Of a DNA stretch of 64,000 nucleotides, positions 1 to 12,800 are shown piece after piece. The notes below the pieces were generated by a model, which was given only the letters and a program-made list of their open reading frames with translations, ran no database searches and had not been told where the DNA came from. Every line of letters begins with the position of its first letter. Within the stretch, counting starts at the first letter, position 1. The stretch is from Mytilus edulis. Its lineage: Eukaryota > Mollusca > Bivalvia > Mytilida > Mytilidae. The translations under genes were made by a program, and so were the position numbers. The DNA is taken from positions 90,364,749-90,428,748 of the forward strand of contig NC_092344.1 of assembly GCF_963676685.1 (NCBI RefSeq). The letters are read 5' to 3'.

Positions 1-252
1 TTATATCATGAAAATCATTCAGAAACTAATAAATTGTGAAGACACTTTTATGAAATTGTTTTGTCTTTAGTTGTATGTAAGATGATAATATTGAATTGAT
101 ATCAAATTAATGAGAGAAAAAATATTGCATTTATTTATTATTTTTCTTTAAAAATCATAATAAAAAATATGTAAATATAGTAAGAAAACACTGATAAACT
201 ATATACCTAAGTTGGAACAGACTATACAATTGTAGGCTCGTTAAACCTTTTG

Positions 253-480
253 TCTTTTTTGTTTTCTTTGCTATTAGATAATTGGTAGAATTAAAAGTGG
301 GCAAACCAGGAGTAAACCATTCCAAATAAATTGTCACAGCATTGTCAGATCACATATAATTGAACGGGTTTGGTTTACTCCTGGTAAATGCTGTGACAAT
401 TTATTTGGAATAAAGGTTTACTCCTGGTTTGCCCACTTTTAATTCTACCAATTATCTAATAGCAAAGAAAACAAAAAAGA
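253..480. repeat. Near-perfect palindrome (hairpin-capable)
   Basis: Arms 253-340 and 390-480 are reverse complements over about 88 bp, differing only by a 3-base indel, with a 49-base loop that itself repeats the 'ggtttactcctgg' core. It has no coding content and lies in the EPG5 intron after the last exon seen. Positions 1-252 and 481-719 show nothing else. Confidence 0.9.
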
Positions 481-719
481 CAATTTATTTGGAATAAACA
501 CCAGAAGTTAGTCGGCAATATGCACGAAATGTGAAGGAAAAGTAAAATATCAGCCAAAGAATATTTTTTTTTACAAAATTGATATACATCAATGAAAATT
601 TTGAGCTATGATAATCAAGGGAGTTATTTCAAAGTGTGAATTATTTTACTTCCATGAGATTTCATAACTATCTATAATATTATATTGATTCTCAATTTTT
701 CTAAGCACTAATAGTTTAC

Positions 720-850
720 CTGATATTGCAGTGGGATAGTCCATATGTAAATTGATTGCTTCGTTAAACCTTTTCTTTATTTTCTTCAATGTTCCTGAAT
801 GTCCTGATACTTCAAACATTTTCTCTCCAACACTAGCTCTCTGCTGATTA
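720..850 (-). CDS. EPG5: EPG5 exon, last one seen
   Basis: This 131-bp exon encodes SVGEKMFEVSGHSGTLKKI followed by KKRFNEAINLH, matching the SIGRRFF...LLKEMKRRL part of EPG5. The donor is TCAG|GTAAAC. I found no further exon in positions 1-719. Confidence 0.9.
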
Positions 851-3800
851 CTGAGTAAAATATATTAACTTAAGGTGGTACCTAACACTACAGGGAGATA
901 ACTCTGTAAAGTCAGCTAAACGTTTTAATTACGTTGTGTTGTAAAAGGAATATTAAGCTTCTCAATGATCAAAATTGGTGGTTGTCAAACTGCTATATAA
1001 CCAGTGTAACTTTTATGACAAAATGGTTGGTTCAAAAAAAATTTAATTTTTATATTTTTGTTAAAGTGTCAAAGTAAATACTTTGACAAAATTTTATGAA
1101 AATTAAACGAGCCAAATTAATTTTAGTGAAAGTGTTGGGTACCACCTTAACATAAGTAAAGTAAATTGGAATCTTGTAGCAAAATTGAAAATAAAACACT
1201 GTTGGTATAAACTTAAAGATATCTATATGTTACATAACCTGACAAGTGACAAAAAATAAAAACAAGACACGCTACTGAACAAACATTTAGAATAAACATT
1301 AGATATCACTGTAAACAACACAAATTACAAAACACAATTATTATACGGAACAAACATTATAGTATCACAAGTGAACAAACATTCTCTCTAAAATCTCAAC
1401 ACTGAACTTTGTCCAATACAAGTCACTCCTCACTATCATTCTTATGTAATCCGAGCCCTGCATCTATTAGAATTAAGCTTAACAATCTACTATCAAATTT
1501 GAATCAACAATGTTGGCAGTCAATGTTAACATTATAGTAAAGTATTAGAATCAAACAGCTCGAGAATTTTTCCTAAGGTTTCTTCACAGAGGTTCGAAAT
1601 TAATGATACACATAGTAACATTATACACACCTTTAAAGTGTCTTATTCCCATAAAAACACTTTCTACTTATATCAATTAAACAGACATACCTAGCTTGTG
1701 AAACTTGTCGTCCAAGGAATAAAAGAAAGAACCGCTGACAAATAAGAGGTAAAACTGGATGGTCTAATGGCAGATCTAACATGAATCTTGAAAACCTATA
1801 AATCGTCATACTGTTTAAACCTGGAGCTTGTTCTAACTTCAATCTACTCACACATTTCTAAAATTAGAAGAAACTAGGTATGTACATAGGAAGTGAATAT
1901 CCTGCTTTACATTAGACTTATTACTGGTTTTGTAGTTACAAAAGCATCAAATTGGGTGCCATGTGTGGAGCAGGATCTGCTCACCCTTCCAAAGTACCTG
2001 ATATCACCCCAGGTTTTTGGTGTGGTTATGATGTTGCTCACTCCTTAGTTTTCTTTTTTGTATATTTTGTACTATTGTTTTATCTTTTGGTGGTTTTTTT
2101 TGTATTTTGCCAGTTTTGTTTTCGTCTTATGAGTTGGAATATATTTTGTATCTTTTGCCATGATTTACTTGCTGCAATGTACTCTTTAAAATGATTGTAG
2201 AAAAATTATGTTAGCTGGAAAATGTTTTGTTCTTATCTCTGTTCCTTTTTTTATATGTTTATATGGAAGAAGGGATATTTCATAAGTGGTGTTGTTAGGG
2301 CTATTCCATTAAAATGTATGTGGGAGGGTAGGAAGGGATGTTTAATTATTGAATTTGGGTCATGGGTCTTTTTTAGTATGTGTCTATAACCTTTATACAA
2401 AATTCTTTAAAAAAATGTTCTTGGTTGTAGGGATATTTTGAAAGACCCTTCCTACCCTCCCTTTTTGGTGAAGACCTATCAATATATTTTACCTTTAAAG
2501 CATGAGATGGGGAAGCTTTTGAGTCAGTGTAAATTTCTTCTCTAAATGTATGCCACAGTTGTGTATCTTTTTCATATGTGAACTCCATGTCTAGTAACAC
2601 TAACGACAACCATCCAAACAGTTCTGGGTTACACATTACTTCTGTTAAGGAAGGGATTTGAGAAAAATTAGCTCCTGATGAAACCCAGTTAACAAACTGG
2701 GACACTGCACCTTGCTGATGAGTTTCCTTCTGGTGTCTCTGCAAATGAAAAATCAAGTCATTTTTTTTTAATAGTAACCAAATACTTTTCAATTGTTATC
2801 AATTGTAAAGATATTTAATCAAGCATGAGGAAAAAAAGTGTGGAAAACTGATTTGCCTGACTGACAGAGGAACAGACAGGCAGACGGAGTGCAAGCTTAA
2901 AGTACAATTGACTTCAATAGTAGGCCACTAATAAAGTAAGTCATATGGTATATATCTAAGTTATTTCTAATTTATCTAAAGAAAAGGAACAATAATTTCT
3001 CTGTAAAAAAAACCCTTAAATATTATATACTGAAAAGCAAAAGCAGTAATAGTTTTCAACTTATAACTTCTATAGTGAATTAATCTGATTAACATCAGCT
3101 ATTTTTAAAGAATCAATTTGTTGTTGCGTTTCTTTTCTCACTTTTCACATATTTAACATCTCGTTTTATTCATATCTTATTTTTAATATATATACATTTT
3201 TGTTTTCACTTAACAAACAGCTTTACATTTGAATACATTTTTACCTGGAAAGCTTCTTGCAGGGCAGCTTTTACTGTATCTAATCCACTTTTATGTCTAA
3301 ATGCTGATTTTACTGTTTGGTCCAATACATAGCAAGAATTTCTGAAAAAAAAAGAAGTTAATACAGTTGTATTGAAGAAAACTGTTCCTTCATTTAATCA
3401 TTACATCATGTTTGATAAGGGGTTATATCTTTCTGTGTTGTAATGTTATACTACTGTTTCAGGTAAGGTTGTCACCTGTTAAAAGGTTTAAACCCACCGC
3501 AATTGTTTGCACTGTCCTAAGTGAAGAACCTTTGTCCATTGGTTGTCATTTGTTGGTGTGATTCCTTAGTATTTCTCGTTTTTTAACAGATTAGACCGTT
3601 GATTTTCGTGTTTGAATTTTTTGACACTAGTCATTTTTGGGTCCATTATAGCATTCAGTGTGAGCCTAGGCTCCATGTTAATGGCTGTACTTTGACCTAT
3701 AATGGATTACTTTTTACACTTTGTGACTTGGATGGAGAGCTGTTTCATTAGCATTCATACCACATCTTACTATTTCAATATAAATGTTATCTCACTTGTC

Positions 3801-6800
3801 ATGGTACCACTTAGTTGGCTTTGTTAACATCTTTATCCAGAAACTGATACCTCTCATCACACCTTCTACATTGCCTTGGTTCACAAACGTTGATAACTGA
3901 CCCTGTAAAATAGTTTATAGAAAGTTTAATGAGTTTCCAACCGAAAAAGCATTCAAAGTATACATGTGGTGAAATACTATCAAAATGAATATAAGTCTTA
4001 ATGGAAATTTATATTTCAACATATAAAAACAATTAAGACATGCCCTAAACCAAATCAACTGAAAAGTCAGTAGTTGAAATTGTAAATTCTGAAAATTTTG
4101 CGATGTTTTTATTATTGTAAAAATTGAGATTGGACAGATAAAATTAAAAACTAACATTTTAAAATTTAATAGTATTTGTATACACAACATTTCCTAATAT
4201 TGCAAAAATTAATCTCATGCTTTGTCCATTGTTTAAAAATAACAGTATCTGGTTAAATGTGCTAGTAATACATTCAAGATTCTAATGTAAATATCTAAAA
4301 CTAAAAGCCCCATCAATAAACAGTTTGGTAAAGGGTTCTGTGGAACCCAGGGTTTTGCCGGTTGTCAGTTTGAAATTGTAATGTTGACTGAAAAAGTGAG
4401 TGTATTCAACAGTAGAATACAGAATTTGAATAAAAAATTCGAACTTTTTCTTTCTATCTTAAAGATAAGATTTTGTCAAAGTTAAATACGACTGAATCCT
4501 GTTAAATGATTACAAACCTCAATCATTGTAGTAAACCACTTCGTAAATGGTCCAGGGAATTCCTGTGACCAGATAATCTTTGACAGCTTAGAGGCAGATT
4601 CATCAGCTACCATCAATGACTGAATTATCTTCTGAAACCTAGGAAAAATAAACTGTTATCACAGAGATATGTCTCGTTTTTTTGTTATTTCGATAATGCA
4701 AATGTTGAAATAAAAAATAGCAACACTTTAACATGTAAGTTTAGCAAATATTCAAAGTCAATGAACCATGACTGTGAAGGTACATGGCTAAACAATCTCC
4801 ATGGAAAGGATATGTGCCAAAGCTAATACAACTGCATGCCAAATACCATTGACTTATCATAAGTAGTTCTCTTTAAACAAACCTAAACACAAACTAATAC
4901 ATGTAAACTAAGCACAATTTCAAAGTCAATAAACCATAACTGAGGGGAGGGTGAAAAAAATAAATGGTTATGAGATGTGCCAATGTTAATACAACTGCAT
5001 ACCAAGTATCATTGACCTACCACTACTGGTTCCCCATAAACTGACCTAATCACAAACTAAAACATGAAAACTAAGCAAAAGTTTCAAAGTCAATAGACCA
5101 TGACTGAGGGGGCGGGCCAAATAATCTTGATGGAAATGAGGTATGCCAATGCTTATACAACTGCATACCAATTAACATTAACCTACAACTAGTGTTTCCC
5201 CATAAACTGACCTAATCACAAACTAAAACATTAAAACTAAGCAAAAAATTCAAAGTCAATAGACCATGAATGAGGGGGCGGAGCCAAATAATCTCCATGG
5301 AAATGAGATGTGCTGATGCTTATACAACTGCATACCAATTATCGTTACTTTACCACTAGTGGTTCCCAATAAACTGACCTAATCACAAACTAATACATGA
5401 AAACTAAGCAAAAGTTTCAGAGTCAATAGACCATAACTAAGGGGGCTGGGTCAAATAATCTCCATGGTAATGAGATGTGCCAATACTTATACAACTGCAT
5501 ACCAAATATCTTTGACTTACCACTAGTGGTTCACCATAAACTAGACCTAATCACAAACTAATACATTGTTGACGCCACCGTCGCCGTGCTACCGCAGCTG
5601 CTGCCGACGGAAACATGATACCTTTGTCTCCCTTTTTGACTCTGTCAAGCGAGACAACAAAAGTGGGGTAATAAATATAAAGGTATCCATACTATGATAA
5701 AATAAGAAACTGTGCCTTCTAAAAAAACAGTCTAAAATTCAAAAACTTAAAAGTTAGAATCCTTTACTTTTCAACATTCTTTTAAAAACATAAACTTTAA
5801 TTAATTATCTAATTTGCAATGTTTAAAATATTTATAAAAATCAAAAAGTTGAATAAAATAGTTAAGATACAGGATGACCAATGACCAAAACCAGAGGGGG
5901 AGAGCTAGATCTTAATATCTTAAAACTTCTTACTTTTCATTATCTGTTAGAATATGTGGGTTCTCAAAGAACATATGTACAATACAGTTCAATACATTTA
6001 TGGTTGGTTTGTAGTGAAAGTTATCTGACAATGTTGTTAAGTATTCTAATCCTGCTGGTATAAAATCTCCATATCTAAAAACAGAATATGCAATAATAAA
6101 TTATACTCAATGTACCAAACTGACAGTAAAGGGTTTAATCTTTTCACAGATAATCACTTTGAAGATTATATCCATCTGCAGATACATACAGATATTTACT
6201 ATGATTATGAGATGTTTTTTCGATTTTGTACTTTCAGGGATTTCGTGTAATAAGTAAAACATAATATCCCTTTTCTATTTCCTTTATAAATCATGCAACT
6301 GGCCTGATTGGCTACAACAAACACCAAAAATCGTTATTGACAATGAAACCAGATGGTGTAAAATTAAACTTCCTGTTCAAATCTGGTTTATTTAAATGTG
6401 AGTGATCTTTAAATAAGGAGTCGAAAATGTCATAAAGTAGATGAAAATGACACAAGACAACTCAACATATGCCTTTGTGCTTACCCTGCTATACAGTTGA
6501 GAGAAAGTTTGTTTTATAAAAATTGAAAGAACTATAGATTTCTATTGTCAAAGCATAATTTAAAACTTGAATCAAAAGAATTTTAACATGTATATACATG
6601 GAACATTTTCTTAAATTATTCTAAACATCAAACAATTCATAACCTTAAAATTTGTGCAAGAGAGCCGTGGTGTAGTGGTTAGTGCATCGGGCTACTATCA
6701 CAAAGGTTCCTGGTTCAATTCCCGTTTGGAATGAAAATTTCAGGAACTGAATTTTCGACTCTCCCTTGACACCATTTGCGAGTATGGTCTTGAGGAAACG

Positions 6801-9800
6801 ATGTTTGTCCGTCGGAAGGTTACGATAAATGGCTGACCTGTGTTAAGACAGAGCCATATCTCTTGCACGTTAAAGACACCCTTGCAGATTTCTAAAAAGA
6901 GCAGGCTAATGCCGCTACAAGGCAGCACTCGCACCTGCAAAGTGGAAAGGGATTAATATAAGTTGCAAAACTTGTTTCCCAATCCACTATAAATAAATAT
7001 ATTTAAACGAAAATTTGTGCAGGTACATTTATTTTTATAATAAAGTTACGGACTTACTTATGGCCAATATTAGAAACAAGTATAGCAACATAGCAAGCCA
7101 TAGCATTCTTTTCCTTCAGGCCTCTGGTGATAGGGAGAAATGAATTGTCATTGGCCAGATCCGGTGGACCTCCTTCTGCATTGACTAATTGGACATCATT
7201 AGGTGGGAGTGTAGTGTGATGTAGGTGGAGTTTCAGAGCAATGTCCCATGCCCAATTATTAAACAGTTGTTCATTGGTCTGTTGTTGCTTTACAACTGAA
7301 GCAACCTGAAATATAAAACCACTGTTTTTTATCTTCCAGATCTTCTGTGATTTTTACCATAAAATCATCATCTTCATAAACTGTCTGTCGATGCCAACTG
7401 CCTTTCCATATCGTTATTGTCTTTAGTGTATGAATTAAGTATTTAAACCACGATTTTTACATTTTTGTGTCAATATTGGTTTATTGACTTGAATCCACCA
7501 ATTACCATAAATTCATTATTATTTGTGGAAAACCAATTTCAGTGGATTTCATTGGTATAAGTGAACTATGAATTAAAAATGTTAAATGAAAAAAAAAAAA
7601 AAAATCACTATGCAAACTGGCAAAACCACAAAATCAAATATCTTTTTTCCATTCACAAAAGTTGATACCATAAAAATGACTGAATCAACAGTAACACATT
7701 ATACAATGACTAAAAATGTTTTGCTTAAAAGTGTTTCCCCTCTAATGCATTCTACATTACTTGTTTCATTCCTTCTGTGAAGAACATCCAGTGGTGTCTG
7801 CTTCCAATAAATTTCCCATAAGCCTGTGTTAACAAAATGGCAGTCTTCTTATGTACATCATATGGAATAAACAGTCTGTTTTTCTAAAGCAAAAGTTGAA
7901 AACAAGGATACATATAATGTCCTGGTCAATGTGAGTATCAATTAAAATTACTGAAATTACATTCGCAAAACATGGTCTGTAAAAGTCTTACTATGATGTT
8001 AAATTTACAAAAAATCTAGCTATTCTGTTTCATAGATAATTTAGATCTTTTCTATTAAATGTTGATAAAATAGGTAGTGTTATAAATTATCTCCCCTTTC
8101 TAAATGTTTTAAGGTTTTTAAAAAATTGAATTATAGGTATCTGTTAATCTTATTCACTTAAAATTCAATGAATTTTTACATGTGACAAATTAAAGTTGGT
8201 GAATTATAAAGGAAAATAACTAAAATTGTGGAATACCTGTTGGTCCACACCCCAGTTTATATTACTGAGTACAGATTGAGCTAGTTGATTGGTTTTTGAA
8301 GTAAGTTCAGAGGTCATCAGCCATTCCTCTATAACAGTAATATCATTATCCATTGGTAGCCACAAGTGAAATGGTAGCGTTTGAAACAAATAAAGTGACA
8401 TCTATATAAAAAGAAAACATCAGATAAGTTCATAAAACCAAAACCTTACACACACTAAAAAAAAAAATAGAAGCAGACAATAATGATTTTTTTTAGTTTT
8501 TCATTTCAGAGCCACAATGAGACCTTCAAAAATAGAAAGAGCTCACACCTCACAGTAAGTTGCAAGACAGCACATTTTTGACTTGATTTTTTCTGGTAGA
8601 TAACAATACGTTATTCTTGTTTGTTACATGCTATCAGTGTTAGTTGTACAAAATATTTTATCAACAACCAGAAATACCTGCAATCTAAAATATTACTGCT
8701 GTTAAAATTTTGAAGTTACAGTTGTATTCATGTAATGTTCTCAATTGATTAAGGAATTTGTGTAATCAGCCCTTAAATAAGAGTGGTCAATAGAGCCCTC
8801 AATTATGTATTTTTATACATGGATACCATACATGGATACCGATACCATCATTGAATAAGTTTTGTACATTTTAAATACTAATGAATATAGAGTTGTGAAT
8901 AAGAATTCATTATTTTTTTTAAAAAGGTATGATAAACAACAACTAAAGTATTCAGTAAGAAAATGAAAACAAATATTACACAACTTCATCAATAAAGATT
9001 AAACAAACTTTTACAGCTAATTTTCTAATGCATGTAAAGCAAGACTTTGGTAAGCTTGCTTGTTTTGTTTCAATTGTACAATTGTAATTGGGATAATGTC
9101 CAATCCAATTTAAATATAACATATACAGGTTAAAATATACCTATGTATATTGTTTGAAGATGTCAATGTTTATTACAAAGCTTGAATTGACGTTTATACA
9201 AACAGAGCAAGCAAGCCTACCAAAGTTTTACTCCACAAGTATAAGAAATTAGCTGTAACACAAATTGAGTAAAGCTTTGATGGATAACTTGGTAATCCAT
9301 TGCTTTTCTTCTGAACAACTTTCAGTAACTTACACCTCCAATGTTTACTAAATTCAGATTGGTCTGTTGTATGATGAGTGAGATAATAAATGGATGTGTT
9401 GTTGCTATGGAAACAAGCAGGTCTCTTCCTAACTTGTGACACATTTCTCTTGTTTCTGCACAGACATAGCAAATCTGAAAAGAATGGAACGAAAGGTCAT
9501 AAAAGAAAAGGTCAGAATGTATGAAAATGAAAGAGCCTGCAATCTATTATTAAGCTTATAGCTGTCTCAGGTTAGGGTGAAGGTTGGCATCAGATAAAAC
9601 ATTTATAGTTTGCATTTGTTTGCACCTGTCCTAAGTCAAGAACCTGATGTCCAGTTGTTGTTGTTTGTTGATGTGATTTATAAGTGTTTTTCATTTTTTA
9701 TATAGATTTGATCATTGATTTTCCCCGATTGAATGGTTTAACGCTAGTCATTTTTGGGGCCTTTTATAGCTTGCTGTTTGTTGTGAGCCAAGGCTCTGTG

Positions 9801-12800
9801 CTGAAGGCCTTAATTTTACCTATAATGATTTACTTTTACAAATTGTGACTTTGATGTAGATTTGTCTTATTGACACTTATACTAAATCTTCTTATATCTA
9901 TTTAATCTTGTTGGTTTTTTACCCAAATTCTGTACCAAATAGTTACTGATTATCAGGTTGTATTTGTGCATTTGCATGATAAAAACAAATATTTTCTTTG
10001 TTTTATTAACAAACCAGAAGATGATGTGATAAGTTTGGGTGAATCTTATCATTATCACTTCATTCATTATGACGTCAGATAAGTTCTTAAAACCAACACC
10101 GTGTGATTTATCTGGTTCAAACTTATTAAAACCAGTTCAACAAATTAGACATCAGAAAACCATGAAATGCAATTTTATGAAGAGCTGAGCAGTGTGATAC
10201 ATACAGTGGGCACACACGCTGAGCAGTGTGATATATACAGTGGGCACACACGCTGAGCAGTGTGATACATAGTGGGCACACACGCTGAGCAGTATGATAC
10301 ATACAGTGGGCACACATGCTGAGCAGTGTGATACATACAGTGGGCACACACGCTGTGCAGTATGATACATACAGTGGGCACACACGCTGAGCAGTATGAT
10401 ACATACAGTGGGCACACACGCTGTGCAGTGTGATACATACAGTGGGCACACATGCTGAGCAGTATGATACATACAGTGGGCACACACCCTGAGCAGTATG
10501 ATACATACAGTGGGCACACACGCTGTGCAGTGTGATACATACAGTGGGAACACACTTTGTCATGGTAAATGTGTTATATCACATCTTCTACTTAAAGAAC
10601 CAAATGATCATTTGCATTACAAACAATTCATCATTATTAAATTTAGGAGATAACTGTATTGTATTTTAAGCTTGGCCTTCATGGCTTTTACTGTCGCAAA
10701 TTTAGTTTACCTAGCGACGCGGAGCGGAGATAGTTAAACGGATATTTGCGACAGTCAAATGAAGTTTTATGAAGGCCAAGCTTAAAATACAATACTGTCA
10801 TCTCCATTCTAATGCCACATATTAAAATAAATGTCATTTAATTAATATTTTGGCTTAGAAATTGAATAAATGAAAAAGTTCACGAAACTGTTTTTAGCAT
10901 CTAAACAATGTGACTTCATATGTATACTCTGGATGTCAAACATGAATACAAAACGTATTTTGGCTTTTCGTACACTTCAGAATGGTTTCAATATAGACAA
11001 AAAGGAGATTTTGAAGCTCAAAATGTAACTATCTTGTTTATTTTTTGAGAAATTACATACCACAAAATCATCTGAATTTAAAATGGTGGCTTTCTTAGTT
11101 ACAGACTGGTAGAACTTGGAATCTAACCCCTCAAAATATTTGTCAACGTCCAACAAAAATTATTGTTACAAACTAATTGCATTAGAATAAGGTATTTCTA
11201 TCCTAAGCTTACCTCAAATAGCCTGAATGACACAGCTTGAATAAAATCAAATTCTCTAGGCGGTCGACAAGATGCCATATGAGCAAGTGCAGTGAGAAGA
11301 TAAATAGTCTCTGCTGATATCATGGATGTGTGAACAATATCTGCTAACTGCATGGTACTAAAACAGTCTGAAAAGGAAAGTAGTTAAGTAATATTATTAA
11401 AATAACCATTACCTGAAATTTATATCTGAATTTGTCTCAGATCTGTATCACTATGTGAATTATGCATAGGAATTCCAACTAATAATTTTATCTTGGTGAG
11501 GGTGTCAGACAAATATTTTGAGAGGAGAAGAAGATTTGAATGACATTAAACATATCAATTAATAACAGGTGAGTGCAGGATTAATTTGGAACTTAAACAT
11601 GAGATGAAGCTGGCATAATAAGTGAATAAAAAAATAAATCTGAAATGACTTTCCACTTTGCTGTTTCAGAACCTGGGTAATACTTTTAAAATAGTACAAC
11701 ACAATGTTGTGATTGGTTCAAAACGTCCTAAGTTATGGAAATTCAACCAATGAGGTAAGGTTATTATCCTTTTTGGGTGCAAAACAATGAGATTACCAAT
11801 AGTCCTTTATATTTTGAAATGGCAAATTCTAAATGTACACATGGATATGCATCAAATGAAGTTTGATTAACTCAAAGGTGCATTAATAAATAGATCTTGC
11901 AAGATTCCATAAAATTCTGGAACATGCTTATATTTGTTGCATAAAATTGTAAAATTATTCTTGAATAAAAACAGAAAATAGAACCAATCATATTTCTATA
12001 ATTATATTAATAATCTTTGGGTCAAGAGAGGTCAACAAAATAGATTTATAACTCTTCCTTGTCTAAAGATACCAATAACTTCAATTATTTGCACAAGCCC
12101 TTTGGAGGTGGAAGGATTTAAATTTTAACATAGTTCTAAAACTCTTCTTATTCAGAAAATACAACTAGAGGCTCTAAAGAGCCTGTGTCGCTCACCTTGG
12201 TCTATGTGAATATTAAACAATGGACACAGATGGATTCATGACAAAATTGTGTTTTGGTGATGGTGATGTGTTTGTAGATCTTACTTTACTAAACATTCTT
12301 GCTGCTTACAATTATCTCTATCTATAACAGTACTTTCTGTGGAAAAGGGTTATTGAAAATCTTCAAATTTTAAGAAAATTGTTAAAAATTGACTGAAGGG
12401 CAATAACTCCTTAGGGGGTCAATTGACTATTTTGGTCATACTGACTTATTTTTAGTTCTTACTTTGCTGTACATTATTGCTGTTTACAGTTTATCTCTAT
12501 CTATAATTATATTCAAGATAATAACAAAAAAACAGCAAAATTTCCTCAAAATTACCAATTCAGGGGCAGCAACCTAACAACAGATTATCCGATTCATCTG
12601 AAAATTCCAGGGCAGATAGACCGTGACCTGATCAACAATTTTACTTCCTGTCAGATTTGCTTTTAATGCTTTGGTTTTTGAGTTATAAGCCAAAAACAGT
12701 ATTTTACCCCCATGTTCTATTTTTAGCCATGGCGGCCATCTTGGTTTGTTGGCCGAGTAACCGGACACTTTTTTTAACTAGATACCCCAATAATGATTAT

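Noticed and set aside
3851-3902. Shorter EPG5 exon ending at ATGAGAG|GTATCA
   Set aside because: It breaks the reading phase of the next exon; extending to 3796 restores phase and conserved residues.
6661-6735. Functional tRNA gene on the plus strand
   Set aside because: Degenerate cloverleaf continuing into a SINE body with target duplication.
9194-9472. 92-codon minus ORF over an EPG5 exon
   Set aside because: It is a different frame from the one conserved in EPG5 and runs through the splice donor.
10126-10563. Three overlapping cysteine-rich ORFs (126-145 aa)
   Set aside because: They are the three frames of a 34-bp minisatellite with no stop codon on the minus strand.
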